Counted from the first letter of the stretch, positions 35,020-48,440 are shown. The stretch: 64,000 bases of DNA from Epiperipatus broadwayi (GCA_028023455.1 JAQFVV010012394.1:22586900-22650899); one strand, 5' to 3'. Numbers and translations: made by a program. The notes: generated by a model not told the origin, from the letters alone.

Positions 35020-35400
35020 CATGTGGCCGCCAGAAACGCTATTTCCGTGTCAACCACAGAAATATCCAGAGTAGGGGCCCAAAAGCAGATGACGCAAAGT
35101 TCCAGCCGCTAGATGGCGCTGTTCACCATGCGTACGCACAGTAACCTTATGCCAAGTAGCTGCCAGCACTATTGCCCGCTTGGTGGCGCTGTTAGCCATA
35201 GGTAAACCGATCCAGCTTACATCGTCTGCTAAACAGCAATCACCCAGCAATCTAGCCCACTAGGTGGCGCTGTTTCTCCACGCTATGCGCGGAAAAAACG
35301 GCACCGTTTAGAAGCGATATTTACACTCGCTTGCTAGTTCCGGTTTACATCCACGTTCTTAACACAAACATAGCGAGTAATGTGAAGGTGTGAATAATAT
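35020..35400. promoter_or_regulatory. GC-richer island with three CTCF-like motifs
   Basis: This is a local rise in G+C with CpG dinucleotides inside an AT-rich intron. It contains three same-orientation matches to the CTCF core: CCGCTAGATGGCGCTGTT (35106-35123), CCGCTTGGTGGCGCTGTT (35176-35193) and CCACTAGGTGGCGCTGTT (35257-35274), spaced 70 and 81 bp. It could be an insulator or chromatin loop anchor, a cryptic promoter, or a repeat that carries such motifs. No transcript or ORF is evident; the 66-codon minus frame across it is incidental. Confidence 0.5.
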
Positions 35401-35811
35401 AGAAAACCATAACTATTTAAATCTGCTTTAAAATTTAATATTCTTACATTGAGTTTCACTCTCTGATAAATCTATATATTTTTAAATTATTTTATTTTAA
35501 AAATCGATCTTTTTTTTTTCTGTAAAAATGTTTTTTATTTTTTTATTTTACCACTTCCGTTTTACTTCAATCTTTCAAAACTGCTAAAAATCGTTAGTTT
35601 GAAAAGTAATTGTTTGTAAAACTTTTTTTTTTATACTTTAAAATAATATTTCAAGCAACTTCTAAAGTAATACAAATTACATTTCTGTTTATAGATCTTT
35701 TATTTCGCAAACGTGTTATTTTAAAAAGATAAATTTGCGTTTTGTTACGTGCGCGAACAATAATTCGAAGATCTCTTACACAATAAATATTTTTAAATTA
35801 CTGGAGAGAAA
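35401..35811. other. UBA6 intron, no gene seen
   Basis: T-rich sequence between the CTCF-like island and an RTE copy. Nothing recognised. Confidence 0.5.
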
Positions 35812-37989
35812 ACAATATTGCGTTTTCGATCTCTTCTTGTTACTCCCAATATACATCTCTCCATACTTCTTTGAGTGGTCTGAAGTCTGTATTGCTCTTC
35901 TATTAAGTATCCAAGTCTCAGATCCATAAGTAAGAACAGGTAAAACACATTTATTAAAAATCTTTCTTTACAAACACATAGGCATATTTCCTTTTAGTAT
36001 CAAGTTATTTCTACTAAAAGCACTCCAACCAAGTTTAATTCTATGATTAATTTCATCTGCATTATTAGCAAAAACAACTACATCATCTGAAAAATTTTAA
36101 TGACTTAAATAATCATTTACTTTCACTCCTTCAGCTTCCCATTTTAATCCACAAAATACTTCTTGCAGCACTGCTGTAAAACGTTTTGGAGATATGGAGT
36201 CACCCTGTCTTACACTCTCCTCAATGTTGACTTTTACTGTATCATTATATAATCTAATTGTTGCTGTTCCATTTTTATAAATATTCTTTAAAATATGACA
36301 ATATACCTTGATGATCCAATGGTTTAATCACTGAAGAAAAGTTTACATTCAAATGCCTTTTCATAATCTAGAAATCCAAAACATAATGGCAACTGATATT
36401 CATTTGTCCTTTCTATAACTTTTCTCAATCCCTGGATATGATATCCTGTACTAAAACCACTTTTAAATCCAGTTTGTTCTCTTGGTTGGTGGAAATCCAA
36501 TGTTCTCTGCAGACGAGTTGTAATTATCTTGGTAAAAATTTTGTATGTAACTGATAAACGGCTGATAGGTCTGTAATTTCTAATATCTTCTTTATCACCT
36601 TTTTTAAATATTAATATTAATACTGCATTTTTCCAATCATCTGGCACATCTTTATCATTTAGACATTTGGTATATAACATTGCTAAAAAAATATATATAT
36701 TTTTTTCACCTGCTTCTTTTAATATATCAATTATAATTCTACCATTACCTGGAGCCTTTTCTTTCTTCATATATTTAATTGTATGTCTCACTTCTTCATT
36801 TAAAATTATGGGCAATTCAAAAGATGTAATAGATATAGGAGGTATTTGTTCTTTATTACTATATAATTCTTGATAAAAGTCTTCTATCCATTTCATGATG
36901 TCATCTCTCTTTTTAGTAATAATTCTAGCTTTTTTCTTATTGCAGATATAAATTTCCTACCAATACAAAAATGTTGTTTTACACTCTTGAGACTTTCATT
37001 CTCTTCTACTGCTTTCCTTGCTAGTTCACAGTTATACTTTCTTATATCATTTTCAATTCTTTTCCACATCATTTTACAAAATTCGAGATATTCAATTCTT
37101 TTTAACACATCATTTTTGTATATCTTCATATTCATTCTTTTCTTCAGAAATTCACTAGTCTCAGTAGAAATGTTATTGGTCAAGTGCTGCTTTTTTCAAC
37201 CAGCTATTTTTGTTGCAGTGTTTAAAAGTGTATCAGTTGTTTTCATATTAATTTCATTCAAATGTGAATCATGTTCAAAATCTACTAATTCTTGAAACCT
37301 ATTTGTAAGTTCTAATTTAAATTCATTAGAATGTTTCTGAAAATTAGGAATATCAACTGTAAATATTGTTTTTCTTAATAATTTTTGTCTCTCTAGTTTT
37401 GCATTAACATGTATTTCACATCTTACTAATCGATGACCACTTCCTCTGTTAAATTTATTAAGAACATTACAATCTTGAAATATGTAATTTCTGTTAGTCA
37501 AAATATAATCCAATTCTGCTGTACCTTCATTTGGATGCTTCCATGTCCATTTCCTTTTAACATTTTTCTCAAAATAATAATTCATCATATAAAGTTTTCC
37601 TTTTTCAGCAAACTCCACAAGTCTATGTCCTCTCTCATTTCTATTACCATAACCAAAATTACCTACAGCACTTTCATCTTTCATTTATTTACCAATTCTA
37701 GCATTAAAGTCTCCCATAACAATTTTAAAATGTTGTTTACTCTGATCAAAAGCCTTTTGTGCATCCATATAAAAATCTTCTACTATTTCATCACTTTGAG
37801 AACTTGTTGGGGCATAAATCTGAATTATCTGCATTTGGTATCTGCTATTAAGTTGTATAACTAATCTTGCCACTCTGTCCAATCCACCATCAATCTCCAC
37901 AATGTTGTTCTTCCACTTTTTATTTATAATGAATCCTACTCCACTTGTATTTCCAATATTTGTGCCTTTATAGTAGAGTACATGATTCA
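35812..37989 (-). mobile_element. RTE-type LINE copy, cut by the assembly gap
   Basis: Minus-strand copy of the 59229-62521 family. Endonuclease remnants lie at 37685-37989 and 37196-37684, with GNTSGVGFIINKKW, IQIYAPTSSQSD, GDFNARIGK and a decayed SGHRL for SDHRL. The linker is at 36893-37183. The RT is at 36324-36896 with [41 protein letters not shown] and FGFLDYEKAFE. A deletion removes the sequence around the FADD box near 36060-36090, and the 3' end is truncated at 35812. The 5' part is lost in the N gap. Frameshifts and stops make it non-functional. Confidence 0.88.
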
Positions 37990-38489
37990 NNNNNNNNNNN
38001 NNNNNNNNNNNNNNNNNNNNNNNNNNNNNNNNNNNNNNNNNNNNNNNNNNNNNNNNNNNNNNNNNNNNNNNNNNNNNNNNNNNNNNNNNNNNNNNNNNNN
38101 NNNNNNNNNNNNNNNNNNNNNNNNNNNNNNNNNNNNNNNNNNNNNNNNNNNNNNNNNNNNNNNNNNNNNNNNNNNNNNNNNNNNNNNNNNNNNNNNNNNN
38201 NNNNNNNNNNNNNNNNNNNNNNNNNNNNNNNNNNNNNNNNNNNNNNNNNNNNNNNNNNNNNNNNNNNNNNNNNNNNNNNNNNNNNNNNNNNNNNNNNNNN
38301 NNNNNNNNNNNNNNNNNNNNNNNNNNNNNNNNNNNNNNNNNNNNNNNNNNNNNNNNNNNNNNNNNNNNNNNNNNNNNNNNNNNNNNNNNNNNNNNNNNNN
38401 NNNNNNNNNNNNNNNNNNNNNNNNNNNNNNNNNNNNNNNNNNNNNNNNNNNNNNNNNNNNNNNNNNNNNNNNNNNNNNNNNNNNNNNNN
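37990..38489. other. Assembly gap of exactly 500 N
   Basis: Unresolved bases between an RTE endonuclease sequence and satellite repeats. The round size suggests a placeholder length. Open frames of X across it are meaningless. Confidence 0.99.
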
Positions 38490-41400
38490 TACAGTACTAT
38501 ATTTTGAATGAATTTTTTTACTGGTTTTGTCATATTTAGGTCAAATTAGCTAAATTATACTGAACTGCAATGTTAATATATTCAAATTCATCAATTTTTA
38601 AAAATTTGTAACCAGGCTGTATTTCCAAGCTTAAAACGCGCTATGAACATGCTGGTATACAGTAATATATTTTTAATGAATTTTTTTACTGGTTTTGTCA
38701 TATTTAGGTCAAATTAGCTAAATTATACTGAACTGCAATGTTAATATATTCAAATTCATCAATTTTTAAAAATTTGTAATCAGGCTGTATTTCCAAGCTT
38801 AAAACGCGCTATGAACATGCTGGTATACAGTAATATATTTTTAATAAATTTTTTCACTGATTTTGTCATATTTCGGTAGAATTAGCTAAATTATACTGAA
38901 CTGCAATGTTAAAGTATTCAAATTCATCAATTTTTAGGAATGTGTAATTTGGCTGTATTTCCAAGCTTAAAACCCACTAAGAACATGCTGGTGTACAGTA
39001 CTATATTTTGAATGAATTTTTTTACTGGTTTTGTCATATTTCGGTAGAATTAGCTAAATTGTACTGAACTGCAATGTTAAAGTATTTAAATTCATCAATT
39101 TTTTTGAATTTGTCACCTGGCTGTATTTCCAAGCTTAAAACGCGCTATGAACATGCTGGTATACAGTAATATATTTTTAATGAATTTTTTCACTGATTTT
39201 GTCATATTTCGATAGAATTAGCTAAATTATACTGAACTGCAATGTTAAAGTATTCAAATTCATCAATTTTTAGGAATGTGTAATTTGGCTGTATTTCCAA
39301 GCTTAAAACCCGCTAAGAACATGCTGGTGTACAGTACTATATTTTGAATGAATTTTTTTACTGGTTTTGTCATATTTAGGTCAAATTAGCTAAATTATAC
39401 TGAACTGCAATGTTAAAGTATTCAAATTCATCAATTTTTAAAAATTTGTAACCAGGCTACATTTCCAAGCTTAAAACGCGCTATGAACATGCTGGTATAC
39501 AGTAATATATTTTTAATGAATTTTTTCACTGATTTTGTCATATTTCGATAGAATTAGCTAAATTATACTGAACTGCAATGTTAAAGTATTCAAATTCATC
39601 AATTTTTAGGAATGTGTAATTTGGCTGTATTTCCAAGCTTAAAACCCGCTAAGAACATGCTGGTGTACAGTACTATATTTTGAATGAATTTTTTTACTGG
39701 TTTTGTCATATTTAGGTCAAATTAGCTAAATTATACTGAACTGCAATGTTAATATATTCAAATTCATCAATTTTTAAAAATTTGTAACCAGGCTGTTTTT
39801 CCAAGCTTAAAACGCGCTATGAACATGTTGGTATACAGTAATATATTTTTAATGAATTTTTTTACTGGTTTTGTCATATTTAGGTCAAATTAGCTAAATT
39901 ATACTGAACTGCAATGTTAAAGTATTCAAATTCATCAATTTTTAAAAATTTGTAACCAGGCTGTATTTCCAAGCTTAAAACGCGCTATGAACATGCTGGT
40001 ATACAGTAATATATTTTTAATGAATTTTTTCACTGATTTTGTCATATTTCGATAGAATTAGCTAAATTATACTGAACTGCAATGTTAAAGTATTCAAATT
40101 CATCAATTTTTAGGAATGTGTAATTTGGCTGTATTTCCAAGCTTAAAACCCGCTAAGAACATGCTGGTGTACAGTACTATATTTTGAATGAATTTTTTTA
40201 CTGGTTTTGTCATATTTAGGTCAAATTAGCTAAATTATACTGAACTGCAATGTTAATATATTCAAATTCATCAATTTTTAAAAATTTGTAACCAGGCTGT
40301 ATTTCCAAGCTTAAAACGCGCTATGAACATGCTGGTATACAGTAATATATTTTTAATGAATTTTTTCACTGATTTTGTCATATTTCGATAGAATTAGCTA
40401 AATTATACTGAACTGCAATGTTAAAGTATTCAAATTCATCAATTTTTAGGAATGTGTAATTTGGCTGTATTTCCAAGCTTAAAACCCGCTAAGAACATGC
40501 TGGTGTACAGTACTATATTTTGAATGAATTTTTTTACTGGTTTTGTCATATTTAGGTCAAATTAGCTAAATTATACTGAACTGCAATGTTAATATATTCA
40601 AATTCATCAATTTTTAAAAATTTGTAACCAGGCTGTATTTCCAAGCTTAAAACGCGCTATGAACATGTTGGTATACAGTAATATATTTTTAATGAATTTT
40701 TTCACTGATTTTGTCATATTTCGGTAGAATTAGCTAAATTGTACTGAACTGCAATGTTAAAGTATTTAAATTCATCAATTTTTTTGAATTTGTCACCTGG
40801 CTGTATTTCCAAGCTTAAAACGCGCTATGAACATGCTGGTATACAGTAATATATTTTTAATGAATTTTTTCACTGATTTTGTCATATTTCGATAGAATTA
40901 GCTAAATTATACTGAACTGCAATGTTAAAGTATTCAAATTCATCAATTTTTAGGAATGTGTAATTTGGCTGTATTTCCAAGCTTAAAACCCGCTAAGACC
41001 ATGCTGGTGTACAGTACTATATTTTGAATGAATTTTTTTACTGGTTTTGTCATATTTAGGTCAAATTAGCTAAATTATACTGAACTGCAATGTTAATATA
41101 TTCAAATTCATCAATTTTTAAAAATTTGTAACCAGGCTGTATTTCCAAGCTTAAAACGCGCTATGAACATGCTGGTATACAGTAATATATTTTTAATAAA
41201 TTTTTTCACTGATTTTGTCATATTTCGGTAGAATTAGCTAAATTGTACTGAACTGCAATGTTAAAGTATTTAAATTCATCAATTTTTAGGAATTTGTCAC
41301 CTGGCTGTATTTCCAAGCTTAAAACGCGCTATGAACATGCTGGTATACAGTAATATATTTTTAATGAATTTTTTCACTGATTTTGTCATATTTAGGTAAA

Positions 41401-44400
41401 ATTAGCTAAATTATAGTGAACTGCAATGTTAATATATTCAAATTCATCAATTTTTAAAAATTTGTAACCAGGCTGTATTTCCAAGCTTAAAACGCGCTAT
41501 GAACATGCTGGTATACAGTAATATATTTTTAATGAATTTTTTCACTGATTTTGTCATATTTCGGTAGAATTAGCTAAATTGTACTGAACTGCAATGTTAA
41601 AGTATTTAAATTCATCAATTTTTTTGAATTTGTCACCTGGCTGTATTTCCAAGCTTAAAACGCGCTATGAACATGCTGGTATACAGTAATATATTTTTAA
41701 TGAATTTTTTCACTGATTTTGTCATATTTCGATAGAATTAGCTAAATTATACTGAACTGCAATGTTAAAGTATTCAAATTCATCAATTTTTAGGAATGTG
41801 TAATTTGGCTGTATTTCCAAGCTTAAAACCCGCTAAGAACATGCTGGTGTACTGTACTATATTTTGAATAAATTTTTTTACTGGTTTTGTCATATTTAGG
41901 TAAAATTAGCTAAATTATACTGAACTGCAATGTTAAAGTATTCAAATTCATCAATTTTTAAAAATTTGTAACCAGGCTGTATTTCCAAGCTTAAAACGCG
42001 CTATGAACATGCTGGTATACAGTAATATATTTTTAATGAATTTTTTCACTGATTTTGTCATATTTCGGTAGAATTAGCTAAATTATACTGAACTGCAATG
42101 TTAAAGTATTCAAATTCATCAATTTTTAGGAATGTGTAATTTGGCTGTATTTCCAAGCTTAAAACCCGCTAAGAACATGCTGGTGTACAGTACTATATTT
42201 TGAATGAATTTTTTTACTGGTTTTGTCATATTTAGGTCAAATTAGCTAAATTATACTGAACTGCAATGTTAATATATTCAAATTCATCAATTTTTAAAAA
42301 TTTGTAACCAGGCTGTATTTCCAAGCTTAAAACGCGCTATGAACATGCTGGTATACAGTAATATATTTTTAATGAATTTTTTCACTGATTTTGTCATATT
42401 TCGGTAGAATTAGCTAAATTATACTGAACTGCAATGTTAAAGTATTCAAATTCATCAATTTTTAGGAATGTGTAATTTGGCTGTATTTCCAAGCTTAAAA
42501 CCCGCTAAGAACATGCTGGTGTACAGTACTATATTTTGAATGAATTTTTTTACTGGTTTTGTCATATTTAGGTCAAATTAGCTAAATTATACTGAACTGC
42601 AATGTTAATATATTCAAATTCATCAATTTTTAAAAATTTGTAACCAGGCTGTATTTCCAAGCTTAAAACGCGCTATGAACATGCTGGTATACAGTAATAT
42701 ATTTTTAATGAATTTTTTCACTGATTTTGTCATATTTCGGTAGAATTAGCTAAATTATACTGAACTGCAATGTTAAAGTATTCAAATTCATCAATTTTTA
42801 AAAATTTGTAACCAGGCTGTATTTCCAAGCTTAAAACGCGCTATGAACATGCTGGTATACAGTAATATATTTTTAATGAATTTTTTCACTGATTTTGTCA
42901 TATTTCGGTAGAATTAGCTAAATTATACTGAACTGCAATGTTAAAGTATTCAAATTCATCAATTTTTAGGAATGTGTAATTTGGCTGTATTTCCAAGCTT
43001 AAAACCCGCTAAGAACATGCTGGTGTACAGTACTATATTTTGAATGAATTTTTTTACTGATTTTGTCATATTTCGGTAGAATTAGCTAAATTGTACTGAA
43101 CTGCAATGTTAAAGTATTTAAATTCATCAATTTTTTTGAATTTGTCACCTGGCTGTATTTCCAAGCTTAAAACGCGCTATGAACATGCTGGTATACAGTA
43201 ATATATTTTTAATGAATTTTTTCACTGATTTTGTCATATTTCGATAGAATTAGCTAAATTATACTGAACTGCAATGTTAAAGTATTCAAATTCATCAATT
43301 TTTAGGAATGTGTAATTTGGCTGTATTTCCAAGCTTAAAACCCGCTAAGAACATGCTGGTGTACAGTACTATATTTTGAATGAATTTTTTTACTGGTTTT
43401 GTCATATTTAGGTCAAATTAGCTAAATTATACTGAACTGCAATGTTAATATATTCAAATTCATCAATTTTTAAAAATTTGTAACCAGGCTGTATTTCCAA
43501 GCTTAAAACGCGCTATGAACATGCTGGTATACAGTAATATATTTTTAATAAATTTTTTCACTGATTTTGTCATATTTCGATAGAATTAGCTAAATTATAC
43601 TGAACTGCAATGTTAAAGTATTCAAATTCATCAATTTTTAGGAATGTGTAATTTGGCTGTATTTCCAAGCTTAAAACCCGCTAAGAACATGCTGGTGTAC
43701 AGTACTATATTTTGAATGAATTTTTTTACTGGTTTTGTCATATTTAGGTCAAATTAGCTAAATTATACTGAACTGCAATGTTAATATATTCAAATTCATC
43801 AATTTTTAAAAATTTGTAACCAGGCTGTTTTTCCAAGCTTAAAACGCGCTATGAACATGTTGGTATACAGTAATATATTTTTAATGAATTTTTTCACTGA
43901 TTTTGTCATATTTCGGTAGAATTAGCTAAATTGTACTGAACTGCAATGTTAAAGTATTTAAATTCATCAATTTTTTTGAATTTGTCACCTGGCTGTATTT
44001 CCAAGCTTAAAACGCGCTATGAACATGCTGGTATACAGTAATATATTTTTAATGAATTTTTTCACTGATTTTGTCATATTTCGATAGAATTAGCTAAATT
44101 ATACTGAACTGCAATGTTAAAGTATTCAAATTCATCAATTTTTAGGAATGTGTAATTTGGCTGTATTTCCAAGCTTAAAACCCGCTAAGAACATGCTGGT
44201 GTACAGTACTATATTTTGAATGAATTTTTTTACTGGTTTTGTCATATTTAGGTCAAATTAGCTAAATTATACTGAACTGCAATGTTAATATATTCAAATT
44301 CATCAATTTTTAAAAATTTGTAACCAGGCTGTATTTCCAAGCTTAAAACGCGCTATGAACATGCTGGTATACAGTAATATATTTTTAATAAATTTTTTCA

Positions 44401-45887
44401 CTGATTTTGTCATATTTCGGTAGAATTAGCTAAATTGTACTGAACTGCAATGTTAAAGTATTTAAATTCATCAATTTTTATGAATTTGTCACCTGGCTGT
44501 ATTTCCAAGCTTAAAACGCGCTATGAACATGCTGGTATACAGTAATATATTTTTAATGAATTTTTTCACTGATTTTGTCATATTTCGATAGAATTAGCTA
44601 AATTATACTGAACTGCAATGTTAAAGTATTCAAATTCATCAATTTTTAGGAATGTGTAATTTGGCTGTATTTCCAAGCTTAAAACCCGCTAAGAACATGC
44701 TGGTGTACTGTACTATATTTTGAATAAATTTTTTTACTGGTTTTGTCATATTTAGGTAAAATTAGCTAAATTATACTGAACTGCAATGTGAAAGTATTCA
44801 AATTCATCAATTTTTAAAAATTTGTAACCAGGCTGTATTTCCAAGCTTAAAACGCGCTATGAACATGCTGGTATACAGTAATATATTTTTAATAAATTTT
44901 TTCACTGATTTTGTCATATTTCGGTAGAAATAGCTAAATTGTACTGAACTGCAATGTTAAAGTATTTAAATTCATCAATTTTTATGAATTTGTCACCTGG
45001 CTGTATTTCCAAGCTTAAAACGCGCTATGAACATGCTGGTATACAGTAATATATTTTTAATGAATTTTTTCACTGATTTTGTCATATTTAGGTAAAATTA
45101 GCTAAATTATACTGAACTGCAATGTTAATATATTCAAATTCATCAATTTTTAAAAATTTGTAACCAGGCTGTATTTCCAAGCTTAAAACGCGCTATGAAC
45201 ATGCTGGTATACAGTAATATATTTTTAATGAATTTTTTCACTGATTTTGTCATATTTCGGTAGAATTAGCTAAATTATACTGAACTGCAATGTTAAAGTA
45301 TTCAAATTCATCAATTTTTAGGAATGTGTAATTTGGCTGTATTTCCAAGCTTAAAACCCGCTAAGAACATGCTGGTGTACAGTACTATATTTTGAATGAA
45401 TTTTTTTACTGGTTTTGTCATATTTAGGTCAAATTAGCTAAATTATACTGAACTGCAATGTTAATATATTCAAATTCATCAATTTTTAAAAATTTGTAAC
45501 CAGGCTGTATTTCCAAGCTTAAAACGCGCTATGAACATGCTGGTATACAGTAATATATTTTTAATGAATTTTTTCACTGATTTTGTCATATTTCGGTAGA
45601 ATTAGCTAAATTATACTGAACTGCAATGTTAAAGTATTCAAATTCATCAATTTTTAGGAATGTGTAATTTGGCTGTATTTCCAAGCTTAAAACCCGCTAA
45701 GAACATGCTGGTGTACAGTACTATATTTTGAATGAATTTTTTTACTGGTTTTGTCATATTTAGGTCAAATTAGCTAAATTATACTGAACTGCAATGTTAA
45801 TATATTCAAATTCATCAATTTTTAAAAATTTGTAACCAGGCTGTATTTCCAAGCTTAAAACGCGCTATGAACATGCTGGTATACAGT
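38490..45887. repeat. 168-bp satellite array, 44 monomers
   Basis: Each monomer carries one HindIII site (AAGCTT) and these sites recur every 168 bp: 38627, 38795, 38963, 39131, 39299 and so on to 45851, exactly 43 intervals. Three monomer types differ at fixed places before CTGTATTTCC: (a) AAAAATTTGTAACCAGG, (b) AGGAATGTGTAATTTGG, (c) TTGAATTTGTCACCTGG. They are arranged mostly as b-a dimers (336 bp) and c-b-a trimers (504 bp), a higher-order pattern. The array starts at the N gap and ends abruptly after ATACAGT at 45887. No ORF or CENP-B-like box is seen. Confidence 0.97.
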
Positions 45888-46079
45888 CACAACTATCTAA
45901 CTATTAAGTAGAAATTTCTGAAATTTTCAGCCATGTAAAGGTCTTTAAATCCAGCTATCTAACTTACATAGCTATATGGATCTGAAAACACTTCAGCCTC
46001 ACCATGTATTAATAGCCTCATAACCTTGCTAAAATCTCAAGGGCAAAATTATAATAATCAATAAATATATACATATACT

Positions 46080-46520
46080 ATTTACAGATTATATATAATA
46101 ATGTTCGCTATAATGTAAACATAATACATTGACTTGGTATAGCATTTAGTTGTCATGCGACTATTAATGTAAAGGACTCCAGATATCGTTTTAGATTTAC
46201 CCAATAGTTCCAGATGTTCTATGGCAACTTGTCTCATATCTGAATTAAGTTTTAAATAACTTCCAGTTCTAGCGAGAATTTGCCTCAATGTTTTAGCTAT
46301 ATAGTGGACAATGTACTGTATTGCTGTTCTGCTCCAACAATAATTTTCTATTGTCTCACTTCACCTCCAATTGGACTGCTAATTTATAACCAGAATCTCA
46401 TATATAATGAAAGCAATCGTTATTGGATAAATTTTATTTATTCATATATCTATTGGTCTATGATAATGAATGCTCAATCTGATCAAAATAAAATGGAACC
46501 TATGCTAGTCAATAGTTGAA
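46080..46520. repeat. Dispersed repeat family, copy 1
   Basis: TTACAGATTATATATAATAA through TTCCAGTTCTAGCGAGAATT and the CTCACTTCACCTCCAATTGG part align with 48150-48440. Its end (TATATCTATTGGTCTATGAT, AATCTGATCAAAATAAAATGG) aligns with 49525-49610. The family is unclassified. The 68-codon minus frame is not conserved in the other copies. Confidence 0.55.
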
Positions 46521-46560
46521 GGTAAATTGGATCTAACATTTTGTTGTGTTTATGTGTGTA

Positions 46561-47452
46561 CACCTCGGTCTCGTTTTATGCGAATTATTTTAATGCGATT
46601 TTGAAGTTATGCGATTTATGTTTCTTCTTAATATCTTTCATACTTCACTATATTTATTAGATATTAAAAAATTTAAATTATTAATAACTTATTTTGACTT
46701 GAAATACTTTTTTTTTTTTCAAAAATATAATTGGAATTTTATATTAGCAGCTAACGTGAATATGGTCTGAAGATGTATTTAGAATCTTAACTTCTATATA
46801 AATAACCTACTTATACTAATGAGTGAATAATAATATTACATATAAAAATATCACAATAAATATTCAAAAATTTTAAACTTTTAAAACGCATTTTGTTAGA
46901 TATTAACAGAAATAAATATTTTTTTAGATTTTTAAAATAAATAATAACGAAGATTTTATTGATTTTATAAACTGAGAATAATCTTTCTAATGATAATATA
47001 TAATTTTTTTGTTTGATTCGATCTTATTTTTTTTTAATATAGAAACAGAAAACCATTAACACAGCTCAAGAGTGAAAGTGGCGCTAGTTGTACATCACAA
47101 CATGAATCTGATTTCTTACTAGTTCACAAACAAACGCATATTGTCAAACAGCAATAATGATTAAAATATGTATGAAAAAATGTAAAATTAAATACTGTAG
47201 TTAATAAAAAGTTTGTTTAGTATTAATTTTTTTCAAATATTTGAAATTTTTTATTAGTCATACTTTATTTCTTTACTTTTTTAATGCGAATTTTAAAGTA
47301 ATTTTTCCTTGTTGCTTTGCCTTTATGCGACTTCTGAAAATTACTGGAACATATCCCCCATTTTTCAAAATAAGTTACGTTTATTTTTGGGCAATTTCTT
47401 TTGTGCGCGTTTTCTGAGGAACCTATCTACCGCATAAAATGAGACCCAGGTG
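46561..47452. mobile_element. Non-autonomous pogo/Tigger-like DNA transposon
   Basis: A 892-bp element with 22-bp inverted ends, CACCTCGGTCTCGTTTTATGCG at the left and CGCATAAAATGAGACCCAGGTG at the right (two mismatches), flanked by TA on both sides (46559-46560, 47453-47454). Repeated ATGCGATTT/ATGCGAATT motifs lie inside the ends, as in many pogo/Tigger elements. No transposase frame remains. The TA duplication places it in the Tc1/mariner/pogo superfamily. Confidence 0.75.
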
Positions 47453-48089
47453 TAGGTTATAAACACAGACTCATATAAATACAAATGAAAATTTTATTTC
47501 ACATATTTATATCCAGAGCCAACCAGTCAATTGGCAGCTGCATAATTTTTACATTAAATAAAGGGAACAACAAAGTTTAATAACAATTTCAAGAGTCTAT
47601 TTTACTCTGAATATAATAATATTAATAGAGATTAGTATTTCAATTGGCTATTTGCTAGTTGAGAATAGGATCACTCAAATTACTTAACAGTTCATATATC
47701 TGTAGGTAATTAGTATATAAATACTTCTTTACAACTGTAGTTCTGTAAGCACCTTACTGCTCACATATGTTTCTTGAGATAGACTAATGAGATTATGACT
47801 AGGTTTACACTACACTTAACGAGTTTTTCTAATCTGCTTTCAGCTCTTACTTTTTGCCTCCTCTCTTCACATTATTACTTCTCTACACACCACTGACTGA
47901 AATGACAGAACACCATTTCAAGTTCTGCAGGCATTTTTATCAATTTTGCTAATTTGTATAAATTAAGACTTTGATTAACATGCAAATTTGCCTATGCTTC
48001 TTGCAATTACTAATTTCTTTTTTTTTTTTCTGAATATTATTTCTTTCTTTTCTGCAGTACTTTAAATAAAATATACATGCACAGATATG

Positions 48090-48440
48090 TACAACATTTA
48101 CAAATCTATTCAAGATTATTTAAATATCTGTTGACATATATATATATACTACTTACAGATTATATACAGTACAGTTTGCTATACTGTATGACTGAAATGT
48201 TGGTTTGGTACAGCATTTACTATTACAGTAAGGAATTAGATTTACCTAACACTTCCACCTGTACTTGCCTCGTGTCTGATTTAAGTTCTACCAGCTTCCA
48301 GTTCTAGAATAAATTCGCCTCACTGCTTTAGCCATATAGTGGAAGTGTATACTGTTGTTTCACTCTGATAGTAAGTTTTTGGTCTCACTTTATGTCCAAC
48401 TGGATTACCTATTTATAGCAGTGACCAAACATGACTTTTT
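48090..48440. repeat. Dispersed repeat family, copy 2
   Basis: Aligns with 46080-46400: TTACAGATTATATACAGTAC, GGTTTGGTACAGCATTTACT, TTAGATTTACCTAACAC, CTTCCAGTTCTAGAATAAATT, TTAGCCATATAGTGGAAGTG. It is non-coding and no clear TSD was seen. Confidence 0.55.

Noticed and set aside
35050-35250. 66-codon minus frame over the CTCF-like island
   Set aside because: It is open by chance in a GC-richer stretch and has no motif. The plus-strand motif cluster is the better explanation.
36324-36896. A 190-codon host gene
   Set aside because: It is the RT fragment of the RTE LINE copy at 35812-37989, with the same motifs as 61-62 kb.
37685-38539. Open frames of 185-282 codons across 37945-38539
   Set aside because: They are open only because of the N gap. 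The real part on the minus strand is LINE endonuclease.
38490-45887. CRISPR-like periodic array
   Set aside because: The repeat is the full 168-bp monomer with no unique spacers, in a eukaryotic intron; it is satellite DNA.
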